64,000 bases of DNA from Meira nashicola (GCA_001600355.1 BCJU01000003.1:2546519-2610518), one strand, 5' to 3'; shown: positions 52,601 through 62,442, numbered from the stretch's first letter. Notes: generated by a model not told the origin, from the letters alone. Program-made: numbers and translations.

Positions 52601-53290
52601 ACTGCTCGCTTTTGCCTGTTCACGTAGTCCACCAGCAAAGAGGGTAGAAGGATATGCAAAGATGCCGAGAACATGGGGTCGCATGAATAGGGAGTCATCT
52701 ACTAATCGAATATCGTTTGCCGAAAATCCCGTTGCGGAAAGGGAATGAAGCATAGCGCTATCTTCACCATAAATCAGAAGAACACCCGTCTCTCTAAACG
52801 TCAAAGTTCCTCTTTTCCATTGTCCTTGAGGTTTTTGCACAGTGATTGTTGTGCCGCCTCCCAATTTTGTCTTGCTAGGTTTCTCTCGCAGCCAGCTTGG
52901 CGTAGCATTTTTCAAGCTTCCAATCAATTTTGGATCAGCGGGTCCTGTGATGCTATTTGCATTATTGATCATGTCAATTAGTCCTGGTCCGAGCGAATCT
53001 CGATCTTTATTTTTTCCCAACTTTTTTCTTACTTGAGGAACTTCGCGAAATAGGGCTGCATTGGAAAGTGCTGATGAGCTGGACGAAGGTGCGTTCGGAT
53101 GCCAAACAAGTACTCTGATACTTGTTTCTGTTGTCGTTTCTCGCATGATAGTACTTGGAGCATATGCGGAGCTAGATACATATGCTTGTGACTTTGAAGC
53201 ACTTCTTGTACGTCCGGACGAGCTGGATGATGAAGAACTGGTTCCGGTTGGCAATTCCCCTCGATCGAGTGACATTGTTTGCGAACTCAT
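49628..53290 (-). CDS. Ras-family GTPase-activating protein, Bud2-like (C2 plus RasGAP)
   Basis: This is a 1,220-residue intronless RasGAP. The N-terminal third has a PH-like region (about 150-300, WKRGTLTFRETGVLLIYGED). It is followed by a C2-like domain at about 457-550 (VWMNGEVIARTKMESG...IEILQSWRAGRYVQLGTVDLP). The RasGAP domain covers about 590-900: LLFRGNTLLSRAIDKY carries the arginine finger near residue 647, and GAFVFLRLICPAITSPNLYG is the FLR motif. The C2-RasGAP order and this FLR block resemble Bud2/Cla2, the GAP for the polarity GTPase Rsr1/Bud1. The tail is Ser/Gln-rich and ends basic (TKKKRGWWRRKK), perhaps a membrane contact. Neurofibromin/Ira-type GAPs are much longer, so Bud2-like is preferred. 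The start is the first ATG. Confidence 0.87.
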   Translation of the reverse strand: MSSQTMSLDRGELPTGTSSSSSSSSGRTRSASKSQAYVSSSAYAPSTIMRETTTETSIRVLVWHPNAPSSSSSALSNAALFREVPQVRKKLGKNKDRDSLGPGLIDMINNANSITGPADPKLIGSLKNATPSWLREKPSKTKLGGGTTITVQKPQGQWKRGTLTFRETGVLLIYGEDSAMLHSLSATGFSANDIRLVDDSLFMRPHVLGIFAYPSTLFAGGLREQAKASSKFGKSNTSSTGKAKPDPIYICFPNSRKLYMWRGLLRIFARPEIFGPQNDPHRKQTHRGYRHIEMSIHEVKIIAERTTTQERGRRVSGMTSPPPPEIEEPSSITATTIANSSSHGHEIASNADHSLSHLKRSSVDSPIRSVNSALGRSTTIEAGDKQEESIEDSKSRSSISTEEVGEGISGPIINPALARALDNSAVLQHLAPDMERRGSDGSSQNNHAAYNQPQLLPCSCFCQVWMNGEVIARTKMESGTANIAWFDKFALQDLPKLEMLYIEILQSWRAGRYVQLGTVDLPVETMRRGEKIEGWFPIWSPPKTEEAWSKRDENALSYGREVMGELKISINLFDETILASHNYANIDKTLNGPGCVALMRRLCKELEEDKVISYLVDVFTCGGTIVDRLTDLINAESSTFTGEQSLLFRGNTLLSRAIDKYQRRYCIDWLEACVGDTVRRVCADRIRIETNESNIHASPSLSTSAGSMAYHADSNVSTLKALSEDLWQSIYSNRHNCPPDLRRSLASIRQTVNSHFRQSPGSGGQGVGAFVFLRLICPAITSPNLYGLMGSAPDPQSAKTLMLLAKVFLALANKRASFDKDKEPWLTRLNDFLAQHASAYDDFITIVSTEAETSSKAEPLGDEKDHGFQKLLKVRTDGLDTLHRESIPRLGLKLDHTQAMAMLVSYIVREASADDYEDYSQDNTNSSFNSTGLMSPLMSSGMVSGLHHQQHSSDQSEAKMEKLNDFIDLCCDLEDQVGYHIDRAGPNPESMSVATHDGLSGAHRTTSIFTVPKGSPSVAQTSPVIGRSGSRSNVASPTVPQQPSMQRSESVNSGRFRRATVSEGKGNSGKNEMPQWSYIGKDSFLHSIGVTQDSQRGNEPPRQQSHQQMLHSMDEEAETEFQQDDQTGKRHAYTSDANYTASSSASPSGGYGTSAYENLRRLSTDLQQYRRRSADYDNRIRSKQAFSNANEIIYPTGRNDGKDDEAENTKKKRGWWRRKK

Positions 53291-54975
53291 CTTCGGCGCC
53301 GGTCTTTAGATCTCGTCGATCACAGAGTCAATATCATTGATGCATGCATTTGAGATGATATGAGAAAGAAAAGCGCAATAGTCATCAATAATGTAAGAGT
53401 TGATTGATCAGCAATAGAATGCTAAATTCTTTTCTTTGGATGAAAATGTCCTTTGGGAATATGACTGGCAAGAATCCTTTGACTGCAATATAAGTTGATA
53501 AAGCAGAAAAATTGAGAAAAAGCAGCTCGATGCGAAAACCCAAAAAAGATCAAGCAAGAAAAGAAGAAGGCAAAAAAATGCTCGAAAACCGAAACGCTTG
53601 AACGAGGATGGAAGAATGAAGCAGAGAAGAGCGTCCAGCGCTAGCAAGAAGGTTCAAGATCGACAATGAAGAAGTATGATTCCTTCTTTGTAATTGCGAT
53701 TGTGATACCTTTCTAGCTTAACATAAGAATGTGAAAAGATGGTTGGAAGAGGTAAAAAGTGGACTATTCCTCTCAGTGATGTTATTCAAATGCCCGATCT
53801 AGAATTTGAAGTTTGTATGGATTATGGGGCGGAGGGGCACTAATGCAGGCAAAAAGTGCGGCGCCAAAAAAGAAACGCACGCATTCGCAAGAAGACTTTG
53901 AATTAACCGCCTTGAATGCGTGCGTACGTGTTTGTACGTATGTACAATCAAATGTGACAATTGCCTTTTTTTACGCGGCACATTAATCCGGCTTTTCTAT
54001 CTAAAATAAGAAGTACCTACCTACATACATGCGCTCCGTTCGCATGAGCGGTTCACACACATACACACGCCCTCAATTATATCACATAATGATCGAAATT
54101 CATTCTTCAGAAAAAGGTCGTGCAATGTTTATGTGGAAAAAGTTGGACTTTAAAAAAAAAGCGTGGAGCCGAAAAGCGAATTACCTTTATATTCTATGTA
54201 TACACACTTGTTCAGTCTCATTGAGTCTTTTCGTTCTTGAATCGGGAATTCATATGATTTAAACCCCAACATGAAAGACATGAATAGATTTTATTTTTGC
54301 GAGTTACAGGGTATTTTATGAAATTCTTTTTAAGGTTCAAATGAATTAGCGTTTCTTCACGCAGCTTTATGCATGCACGTTTCCTAGGGATAAATTGCCT
54401 GACCGAGGTCAAAATCTTCTTTTTTTATAACCCGAGACAAAAAGTTTATATTTGTGTTGACTGTGTCACCAATTGTTAGGTATTTTTATCAAATAAAAAT
54501 GCTATAGAGTCATCAACAACCGCACTCGCTTGTCTCCTACAAAAGTGTACAATAAGAAAAAATGTGAAAGGTGCCGCCGGCGGTGTTTAATTTTAGCCCT
54601 ATACGGCAATGCTTGGCAGTGCCAAAAAAAAACTCAAACTGAGCGATTCGAAGGGCGCTGCGAGTAAAGAGGAAACAAAAACACACACACTCTCTCTTAA
54701 GATTTTTCTCGTGGACGGAGTTTTAGATCGATACGCTAAATGTTTGTTCTTAAGAAGAAAGAAGTGCGTGGGCGCCGCGCTTTTTTGTGACTTTTTTGAA
54801 ATACATACATATCCGTGGAACTGAGGATTTTTTTAAATGTATGTATGCGGGCAAGAGACGCGTCTTTTTGATCTTCCCCACACACGCAAATGACGCTGTA
54901 AAGAGAAAATAAAGGAAGCGAAATCTTCTAGACTACGACGATCATAAAATATCACTCGCATTTATTTGGCCCATT
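53291..54975. other. Long divergent intergenic region RasGAP / ICMT-like
   Basis: This 1.7-kb region has no recognisable gene. It is CT-rich on the minus strand near the RasGAP start (53440-53650), consistent with a leader. It also contains TACATAC/GTACGTATGTAC words near 53930, a perfect CCGCCGGCGG palindrome (54574-54583) and several A/T tracts. A short frame at 54609-54824 has no domain. Confidence 0.5.
54574..54583. repeat. CCGCCGGCGG palindrome
   Basis: This is a perfect 10-bp GC-only palindrome in AT-rich intergenic DNA, about 390 bp before the ICMT-like start. It contains CGG/CCG half-sites of the kind zinc-cluster factors bind. Confidence 0.5.
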
Positions 54976-55988
54976 ATGCTTGACTTTGCTTTACTAATTG
55001 ATGTTTTCTCATTGATCGGAGCAACATGTGCTTTTATCGCAGGAACAACCCCGCCTGTGACTTTAGCTGATAAAGAAGAACGTAAAAGAGCATCAAAAGA
55101 TTTTATTGGAAAGTATGGTTTTTCAAGTAATCTTCTAGTATATGGTGTACATACAAGTATGACTTTATTTACCATCTTACAAATTGTCATCATTATTCAT
55201 GCCGATCGTACAAATTCAACAATTTTTGCAAAAGCAGTTAAATCAAATGTTATTAAACAATCTTGGTTAACAACAATCTTCAAAGCAACTTCATCAAATG
55301 AAATCTTGAAACCAAACATTTCAAATACCCAAGCATGGTTATTAGATCACCGTGTTAGATCTTGGTTTAGAATCACTTCTGCTTTTGCTATCGTTGGAGG
55401 CATATCTCGTGTAATTTGTTTCCGTGCTTTAGGTCACTTTTTCACCTTCGACTTATCCATACGTAAAGGTCATAAGGTGAGTATTGTGTATAAGGAGAAT
55501 AGATGAGTTTCGAAACTTATTTCAATTTTGCATATATACTCTTACGCAGGTTATTCAAACAGGTCCTTATGGTGCGTTTCATCCAAATAGAAAAAAACAT
55601 ATTCCAATTCACACACTGATCATTTCTTACTCTCTAATCATACTACCAGCCTATGTCCGTCATCCTTCTTATACAGCGATAATTATACTCTGCATAGGTC
55701 AAATATATTCTATTTTTGTCTATGGACCTCTAATTGGTGCAGGTGCAAGATCCTTGGCTTGGAATTTAGTCACAGCGTTCTTGGTTGTTCCCGCTGTGAG
55801 TATTTTAAACATTAAACAAGGTAAAAGAAGCGCTCATCAATGTCTCTCACCCTTCTCTATTCCTTTTTCAGGCACTTATCACAATGCGGATACGGGATGA
55901 AGAGCCAATGCTCCAAAGAGAATTGGGCAAAGAATACACGGAATATATGCAAAAAGTTCCAGCTCGACTTATACCATACTTATTCTGA
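54976..55988 (+). CDS. Isoprenylcysteine carboxyl methyltransferase-like membrane protein, three exons
   Basis: This is a predicted multi-pass ER methyltransferase of the ICMT/PEMT-type fold. Exons are 54976-55476, 55550-55795 and 55872-55988. The introns are 73 and 76 nt, both with GTGAGT donors, both in phase 0, and the product has 287 residues. Landmarks are RALGHFFTFDLSIRKGHK at the end of exon 1, VIQTGPYGAF and YVRHPSYTAIII in exon 2 (the RHPSYT motif binds S-adenosylmethionine in this fold), and IRDEEPMLQRELGKEYTEYM then ARLIPYLF in exon 3. These form the expected EE...L...Y..Y..RLIP ending. Between QTGPYGAF and YVRHPSYT lies an inserted NRKKHIPIHTLIISY stretch absent from Ste14. It may be a divergent homologue rather than the CaaX methyltransferase itself. 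Five or six membrane helices can be seen. Confidence 0.83.
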
Positions 55989-56120
55989 ACTGAACGAAGG
56001 AAATCACGACAAAGTGAAGTTGTATTATTGGACGATGTACATGAGATGGTTCCTTGATTTTGTATGCAACATTGTAGTAGAGAATGCGACTATACCCTTA
56101 CTTATACACCATTTTGCATT

Positions 56121-56525
56121 TTAAGGCTCAATGCCCTTTTTGCGCAATTCAGCTTCCTCTTCAATTTGGATTTGTTCATCAATTCTTGCACCTCGGGATG
56201 GTTTGTTACCGTGCTATAAGGGAAAGGATTAAAAGAGTCAGACTAAAGTTGTTCATTATCTAGAAAATCGGGTCACACTCACGTCTTCAGCAGCACGGGT
56301 TGGTGGTTTTGAATTTGCTTCCTGTTCAGCTTGTTCTTCACGCTTTTCTTGTTTTGAAGCTTGATCGAGCTTGTTCGCGAAACTCTTTTGATCGGTTTTG
56401 TCCAAGTTCAAATGAGAGTTTTCTACACCCTTTTCATGAGAAGGAGCTGGGTTTTCATCTTTTGGACCACTTTCGCGTTGGTCAGCACCACTCAAGTGCA
56501 TCATTGTTTTGCTATCGGTAGACAT
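56121..56525 (-). CDS. 111-residue highly charged protein of unknown function, two exons
   Basis: Exon 1 is 56525..56283 and exon 2 is 56213..56121. The 69-nt intron has a GTGAGT donor and a TTATAG acceptor, phase 0. The product is hydrophilic and disordered. The N-terminal part is Ser/Asp/Lys-rich, followed by KLDQASKQEKREEQAEQEAN and a C-terminal stretch GNKPSRGARIDEQIQIEEEA ending LRKKGIEP. The tail pattern (KPSRGARID followed by an acidic helix and RKKG) recalls short conserved fungal proteins I cannot name. It is convergent with the ICMT-like gene, 132 bp between stops, and divergent from GUA1. Without splicing the frame would end in VSVTRFSR, so the intron is needed to reach the patterned tail. 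Confidence 0.72.
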
Positions 56526-57180
56526 TTTGAATAAAACTTTGTTTGTTGATTAAGATTTAATGTTGATGGTTAGTAAGAAAGGTTATAGAGTATAAACAAA
56601 TTTGTCTTCTTCAACTTTGAGGATACATACATACAAACTCTATCGACTTCAGTATTGTTCTTTTCTTTTTTGAACAGGTCAGAAGATATGGGACTGCTCT
56701 TCTGCATTCGTGACGTCAGCCCCTTAGTCTTCGATCTGGTGCAGTATTTCTTTCGTCTTCCCGCTTTAGTTGTTGTGGAGGTTTGCAGACCAAAAATATG
56801 CATCCCAAGCGAAAGGGTTAAATTGCCTGCACGCGAGCATGTCTAAATCGCGCAGCGCTTTCGCTTGTTGAGGTTGTAAAGAGTGATTGATTAGTCAGCA
56901 TTGTTACCTATCATCGGCCGAAAAAGATCTCGAAAAAAAATATGCTGTGAAACACGGACGCGTTCAAACATTTGAGTTGAGTCACTCTTCGTGTTTTATT
57001 AAGAAGATTCCTAAAGCGTGCATACAGTTTGTTAAAAGCAGTCATCTGGCTCCCAAAATTTTTCTGTAAAAAATAAAAATAAAAATAAAAAAATAGAGTT
57101 TCAGAAAAGTGTACTTGATACAAATTGTCATTACGACTGCCATTAACTTGAAAAGAATCGATAACAAAAGGTCGTTAAAG
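56526..57180. promoter_or_regulatory. Divergent promoter 111-residue protein / GUA1
   Basis: About 655 bp lies between divergent starts. It carries ACGCGT (56958-56963) and TGAGTCA (56978-56984), a Gcn4/AP-1-type site about 200 bp before the GUA1 ATG. An A-rich leader (57062-57093) follows. No other gene was recognised. Confidence 0.45.
56978..56984 (+). promoter_or_regulatory. GUA1: TGAGTCA (Gcn4/AP-1-like) site upstream of GUA1
   Basis: This perfect 7-bp bZIP consensus lies about 197 bp before the GUA1 start codon. In budding yeast amino-acid and purine genes are induced through such sites; here only the motif is seen. Confidence 0.4.
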
Positions 57181-58827
57181 ATGGGTATAGCATCAGCAGA
57201 AGCGATTCATTCGCAATACGATTCTATCTTAATTCTCGATTTTGGATCACAATACAGTCATTTGATCGCAAGAAGATGTCGTGAATTAAATGTGTATTGT
57301 GAAATGCTTCCATGCACTCAAAAGATTGCTGAACTTGATTGGAAGCCAAAAGGTGTAATTTTATCAGGTTCACCTTTTAGCGTGTATGATGATGGAGCAC
57401 CAAGAGTAGATAAAGCAGTTTTCGATTTAGGCGTTCCAGTTTTAGGTATCTGTTATGGTTTACAAGAAATCGCTTGGACATTTGGCGGTAAAGTTGACCC
57501 TCATGATAGACGCGAATACGGTAAAGCTATGATTGATATCGTAAAGACTGGTAACGCTCATGCTGATCGTTTATTTGAAGGAGAAGCAGAACAAGTTCAA
57601 GTTTGGATGTCACACGGAGATCAATTATCGAAATGTCCCGAAGATTTTCAAGTTATCGCACGTACTTCAACAGCTCCTTTTGCCGCTTTAGCTCATAAGT
57701 CTAAACCGATCTTTGGTATTCAATTTCATGCAGAAGTTACTCATAGTCCACGCGGAAAGGAACTGTTTGGTAACTTTGTTACAAAGATTTGTGGTTGCAA
57801 GCAAGATTGGAATATGGAAACATTTATCGACAAAGAGATTGCACGTATTCGTGAATTGGTTGGACCTAAAGCTCGCGTAATCGGTGCCATCTCTGGAGGT
57901 GTGGATAGTTCCGTTGCTGCAAAATTGATGCATGAAGCATTGGGTGATCGATTCCACGCAGTTATGGTGGATAATGGTGTCTTGCGTGGTGGAGAAGCAA
58001 AGCAAGTATATGAAATGCTTTCGAAAGGATTAGGTGTTAATTTGACAGTAGTAGATGCAAGTGATTTATTCTTGGGTCGATTGGAAAATGTTGATGATCC
58101 AGAAAAGAAACGTAAAATTATCGGAAATACATTTATCAACGTATTCGACGAAGAAGTTACTAAATTAGAAGCACAAGCAGAAAAAGAAGAAGCAGAAGCA
58201 TTAAAAGCAGGAAAGGAACATGAAGCAAAAGGAAAATACGAATATTTGATGCAAGGTACTTTATACCCAGATGTGATTGAAAGTATTAGCTTCAAAGGTC
58301 CAAGTGCAACTATCAAAACACATCACAACGTCGGAGGCTTATTGGAGAATATGAAATTGAAACTCATTGAACCTTTACGTGAATTATTCAAGGATGAGGT
58401 ACGTGAATTGGGTAAAGTGATGGGCATTCCCGCTCATTTGGTCGGAAGACATCCTTTTCCTGGACCTGGTCTTGCTGTACGCATCTTGGGTCCCGTCAGT
58501 CGTGCTCAAGTGGAAATCCTTCAACAAGCCGATGCGATCTACATTGAAGAAATTCGCAAAGCTGGTATCTATAACGAAATCAGTCAAGCATTTGCCGTTT
58601 TATTACCTGTACGTGCAGTTGGTGTTCAAGGTGATAAGAGAACATACGATCAAGTGGTCGCTTTACGTGCTGTTCAAACAACTGATTTCATGACTGCAAC
58701 TTGGTATCCATTCACTTATGATTTCCTTGCTACTGTCTCAAACCGAATCACAAATGAAGTTCAAGGCGTGAACAGAGTCGTATATGATATTTCATCAAAA
58801 CCGCCAGGAACGATTGAGTGGCTATAA
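57181..58827 (+). CDS. GUA1: GMP synthase (glutamine-hydrolysing)
   Basis: GUA1 aminates XMP to GMP using glutamine and ATP in the cytosol, the last step of guanine nucleotide synthesis. The product has 548 residues. Start is the ATG at 57181 ([20 protein letters not shown]); the frame runs upstream only to a GTG. The class I glutaminase domain has the catalytic Cys in [11 protein letters not shown] (about residue 90) and the His-x-Glu dyad in [12 protein letters not shown]. The ATP pyrophosphatase domain has the PP-loop [11 protein letters not shown] (about 238). It is followed by [20 protein letters not shown] and the dimerisation domain with [14 protein letters not shown]. The C-terminus GTIEWL is typical (family ends in IEWE/IEWL). 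Intronless. Confidence 0.97.
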   Translation: MGIASAEAIHSQYDSILILDFGSQYSHLIARRCRELNVYCEMLPCTQKIAELDWKPKGVILSGSPFSVYDDGAPRVDKAVFDLGVPVLGICYGLQEIAWTFGGKVDPHDRREYGKAMIDIVKTGNAHADRLFEGEAEQVQVWMSHGDQLSKCPEDFQVIARTSTAPFAALAHKSKPIFGIQFHAEVTHSPRGKELFGNFVTKICGCKQDWNMETFIDKEIARIRELVGPKARVIGAISGGVDSSVAAKLMHEALGDRFHAVMVDNGVLRGGEAKQVYEMLSKGLGVNLTVVDASDLFLGRLENVDDPEKKRKIIGNTFINVFDEEVTKLEAQAEKEEAEALKAGKEHEAKGKYEYLMQGTLYPDVIESISFKGPSATIKTHHNVGGLLENMKLKLIEPLRELFKDEVRELGKVMGIPAHLVGRHPFPGPGLAVRILGPVSRAQVEILQQADAIYIEEIRKAGIYNEISQAFAVLLPVRAVGVQGDKRTYDQVVALRAVQTTDFMTATWYPFTYDFLATVSNRITNEVQGVNRVVYDISSKPPGTIEWL

Positions 58828-59132
58828 GCACGTGCTTTTTAATAGATATGTTTGTAATATTAGATCTTTGTCTCTCATGCTTTCAATGTAAGTAAGATTT
58901 TGATGAATGATTAAGAAAAGATTTAGTCAACCTCAAGATGAGCTTAATCAATCACGCTATATTATATTAAGGGCGAGGAACCGTACCTACCTGATTCGGT
59001 GCCGGCTCAAGTCCCCGGTTTGAAGAGAATGGGCGTCGGATCCGCGAAGAGCTATAAAAGGGTAGGAACGGCGAGTAAATTAAGAGCAAATAGTGATTTT
59101 TAGAGTTAGAAGATGAAGGATTGATTTAGCTT

Positions 59133-59150
59133 TGATAGAAGATCTGATAA
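59133..59150 (+). promoter_or_regulatory. Paired GATA-factor sites, about 1.3 kb upstream of the siderophore gene
   Basis: TGATAG (59133-59138) and TGATAA (59145-59150) lie on the same strand 12 bp apart. In Ustilago maydis, distal (G/T)GATAA sites of sid1 bind the iron-dependent repressor Urbs1; the distance and spacing here invite the same reading, which is inference. Confidence 0.45.
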
Positions 59151-60266
59151 GATTTTAGCGGCATCTGTTCAAGTTTTAATAAAAAATACGCCAAAAAAAA
59201 CAACAACGCGGGCGGAAGCCGGTTGAAAAAAAACCTTTTCTTTTCTTTTTTTTTATTCAAGTCGAATTACGGTCTCTTTTAATGGAAGATTGTTGTGCAT
59301 ATGCTAATGAGAAGAAAAGCTTTTTTAAAGTTTTGATTTCAAACATTCAGGTTCAAATGAAATGCATGCCAAGAAACACTAAAGGCATCAGACAGGTACG
59401 GTGATTCGTATGAATTTTCCGGTGATTTTTTGTTTATGATTCAAAAGATGTCGTGACATGGCGGGAATCTTNTTGGTTCGTGTTTTTTTTTACTAGCGGG
59501 GAAATGACGCTAAAACGCCTGCCAGTTGATCAAGATTGATCCGCGATTGTATCAATCAAACTCTTCTTATTAGAGAATGATCTTGATCAATAAGGATAAT
59601 GCATCTTTTGCATAGATTCTGAGAATGAAAAAAGTTTTCATCAGATCAAATGACGAAAAAGACCTTATGACCAAAACTTGTTGTTATTCATCTCTATGAA
59701 CGTTATACGTGTACTCATATACTAAGGGGGAATGTCCATAAACTCTAATCATTACGCGACCTAACAGCCCTGGCGGGCGCAGCGCAGCGCTTGTGCACCA
59801 AAAACAGAAAAAATCATTCGATCGAATCTTGCTCCACTTGACCTGTTGAATTGCAAATATTACACCACTTTTTTTTTTGCTTCTTTTTTGACAGGTCGAA
59901 GCCGCCTCTCACTTTTTGCACCCCGTTCGCTCCACCTACTACATACCTGCGAAATTTCAGCCTACTTAAAAAAAGAAAATCAAAGCCGCTTTGATAATAT
60001 TTTGAATTACTTTTTTAGGTTCATTTCCGCTAGCAATAATAAAAAAAAAGTTGTCATGCGGCGCTACTTCTTCATGTAGGGTATTGCCTGTGTGCATATG
60101 TATGTTCCCGATAATGGTCAGGGTATCATTGTTGTTTTAATGCAGCTGATTTGAAGATGTGATCATCGGATAAAAAGCAACGAGTAAATTAAACTTACAT
60201 ACCGTACCTATGATTTATTTTTGATTTTCGAAATTCGTCAATTTCACCCTAAAAACATCATCTCAG

Positions 60267-60380
60267 GTAAAATAACGGACTCATTTCAAATTCATAAAAA
60301 ATAATATCGGATCATAATCAAAGTGCGGAGGAGAACAGAATAAAAATCCTTCAAATAGCAACAATTTCTCTTGTTTCAGG
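60267..60380 (+). other. Possible 5'-leader intron of the siderophore gene
   Basis: CAG|GTAAAA at 60267 and a pyrimidine-rich CTCTTGTTTCAG ending at 60380 could define a 114-nt intron 58 nt before the start codon. This rests on signal strength alone. Confidence 0.35.
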
Positions 60381-60438
60381 ATTGTGATTGTTCTCACACC
60401 ATCATCTCCTCTTTTTAATCCTTTCAATTCTTTACAAG

Positions 60439-62442
60439 ATGGCTAATCCGAAAGATATTTATTCAACTTCTGATGATGAGTTGGACCTTTTAGGTATCGG
60501 CTTCGGCCCAGCAAATTTATCACTTTCTATCGCTTTACGTGAATCACAAGAAGCAAATGAGAGTAATTTCAAATTTCATTTTGTTGAAAGACAATCATCA
60601 TTCGCATGGCATTCATCTTTATTATTACCCGGAGCACAATTACAAGTTTCTCCAATGAAAGATTTAGCAACTATGCGCGATCCAACTTCTTCTTTCACAT
60701 TTACCAATTATTTGCATCAACAAGGTCGTTTAGCAGCATTCATTAATCGAGAAGCAAGTATTCCAAGTAGACGTGATTGGAGTGCTTATTTGCACTGGGC
60801 AGCTAAAAGGATGGAAGATTCAGTAACATATGGTCAAGAAGTCGTCAATGTAGAACCAGCTGAAATTCTTACATCTCAACCTCCAAGAATACAAAAGTGG
60901 CGAATTACCTTACGTACGATCGCAACAGGAGAGACAACTACAATGTATGCACGTAATATCACAGTTGCCGTTGGTGGTGTACCTGCCGTTCCAGATGCAT
61001 TACAAGACGCATTCTTGGCAAATCCATCACATTTGATTCATTCCAGTGCATATCTTCCTTCGCTTGCCAAGATTGATGCAAGATTAAATGCAATTCAAGA
61101 TCGCCGCTTGCAAAAGTTAACATCAGAACAAACTACAACACAACAAACAATCACAACTGAATCAATGATTGATAAAACACGTCAACTATCTGCTCCTTTA
61201 CGCTTTGCCGTCGTTGGAAGTGGTCAATCAGCGGCAGAGATCAGTCTTCATTTGCGCAACACATTTCCAAAAGCTCATATTTCACTTCTCTTTCGTGCTT
61301 CAGCAATCGTACCTTCTGATGATTCTGCTTTTGTAAACGCACAAGCATTTGATCCTGATCGTACAGATGCATTTTGGAGAGCAGGAGATGAAGAAAGAAA
61401 AGCATGGTTAAAAGAATATAGAAGGACAAATTATTCTGTAGTTCGATCAGACGTTTTGAATGCACTTCATACAGAAGTATACGATCAAGAAATTGAACTT
61501 GGTCAACCTTGGCCTCATGCTGATGGACCTCCAACACATGGAAGATTGCAAATCCGTCCAAACACACAAATCGATCATGTTGAAATCACAAAAGATTCAA
61601 CTTCACAAGAAGAAGTTGTTAGATTGACATTGAGAGACCTCAAGTATCCTGCTATCCCAACCGAAGGATTGAATGAAGAAATTGAATCTTTTGATGCAGT
61701 CTTTTTAGGTACAGGTTTCAAGCGTGGACCTGATTGTATGCCTTTCCTCAAGCCATTACAGAGCCTATATCCACGTCTAGATTCCAACGTCGAATCAACG
61801 AAAGCAAGTCTTGGTTTTGCAAATGAAGTTGATAGCTTTGAAGCTTTGTCTGCTTTGCAAAATGATAAATCGGCAGCTGAACGATTACGATTACGTTCTC
61901 GTGGAATTACGCGTGATTATAGATTAGTAAGTTATTCTTCCGAAGCATTCACTCATCGTAGAGAATCTTCTTCTACAAGAATGACTCCTGCATCTTCAAA
62001 ACCTACTTCACCTTCAATGTTACCAAAACAATTCAATTTGAGCGGATCAAGTACTCCTCGTAATGATGGTGATTCAAGTGATTCATCTACTCTTGCTGAT
62101 GAACAAGATGACCTTACTTCAAGTTTAACATGGTCAAGACGTCAAAGTACAATTGATGAATCTGAAGAAATTCAACGTTTACGTGGACCAAAGATTGAAT
62201 CAAGTATTTATTTCTTAGGTGGAAATGAAGCAACTCACGGTTTATCAGATAGTTTATTATCTATCGTTGCTCATCGATCTGGTGAATTAACGAAAAGTTT
62301 ACTAAAAAGAAGAGCAAATTTATCCACATCTCAGCCCGGAGCAACAACTGTTTCCTCTGCCAAAAATACATCAAAAGCATCATTGAAAACACTACCTTTG
62401 GAAACCTTGGAAGAAAGGGTCAGAACTTTACAAGTTTCGTAA
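60439..62442 (+). CDS. L-ornithine N5-monooxygenase (SidA/Sid1), hydroxamate siderophore synthesis
   Basis: This flavin enzyme hydroxylates the ornithine side chain, the committed step to ferrichrome-type siderophores. The product has 667 residues; start is the ATG at 60439 (MANPKDIYSTSD), since the frame further upstream begins at a TTG. The FAD site GIGFGPANLSLSIAL lies near 19-33, then the substrate region QVSPMKDLATMRDPTSSFTF (about 71-90). The NADPH motif VVGSGQSAAEISLHL lies near 257, with DAVFLGTGFKRGPD downstream. The C-terminal family block NEATHGLSDSLLSIVAHRSGE ends the catalytic region. Between DYRLVSYSSEAFT and that block is a Ser/Thr/Asp-rich insertion of about 70-90 residues. 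No siderophore synthetase or transporter is in the window. Expected regulation is repression by iron through GATA sites. Confidence 0.94.
   Translation: MANPKDIYSTSDDELDLLGIGFGPANLSLSIALRESQEANESNFKFHFVERQSSFAWHSSLLLPGAQLQVSPMKDLATMRDPTSSFTFTNYLHQQGRLAAFINREASIPSRRDWSAYLHWAAKRMEDSVTYGQEVVNVEPAEILTSQPPRIQKWRITLRTIATGETTTMYARNITVAVGGVPAVPDALQDAFLANPSHLIHSSAYLPSLAKIDARLNAIQDRRLQKLTSEQTTTQQTITTESMIDKTRQLSAPLRFAVVGSGQSAAEISLHLRNTFPKAHISLLFRASAIVPSDDSAFVNAQAFDPDRTDAFWRAGDEERKAWLKEYRRTNYSVVRSDVLNALHTEVYDQEIELGQPWPHADGPPTHGRLQIRPNTQIDHVEITKDSTSQEEVVRLTLRDLKYPAIPTEGLNEEIESFDAVFLGTGFKRGPDCMPFLKPLQSLYPRLDSNVESTKASLGFANEVDSFEALSALQNDKSAAERLRLRSRGITRDYRLVSYSSEAFTHRRESSSTRMTPASSKPTSPSMLPKQFNLSGSSTPRNDGDSSDSSTLADEQDDLTSSLTWSRRQSTIDESEEIQRLRGPKIESSIYFLGGNEATHGLSDSLLSIVAHRSGELTKSLLKRRANLSTSQPGATTVSSAKNTSKASLKTLPLETLEERVRTLQVS

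Larger units (their letters stand above)
58828..60438. promoter_or_regulatory. Long upstream region of the ornithine monooxygenase gene
   Basis: This 1.6-kb region holds the GUA1 3' end and the siderophore-gene promoter. It carries four (G/T)GATAA words (59145, 59594, 59992, 60168) plus TGATAG at 59133 and CGATAA at 60109. A GC-rich island at 58972-59070 and one ambiguous base (N, 59472) are also present. A possible leader intron runs from CAG|GTAAAA (60267) to CTTGTTTCAG (60380). Confidence 0.5.

Noticed and set aside
58972..59070. GC-rich island with a possible T-arm-like CCGG...CCGG hairpin, considered as a tRNA
   Set aside because: No D-arm or anticodon-arm fits at the right distances, and the T-loop lacks the GTTC consensus.
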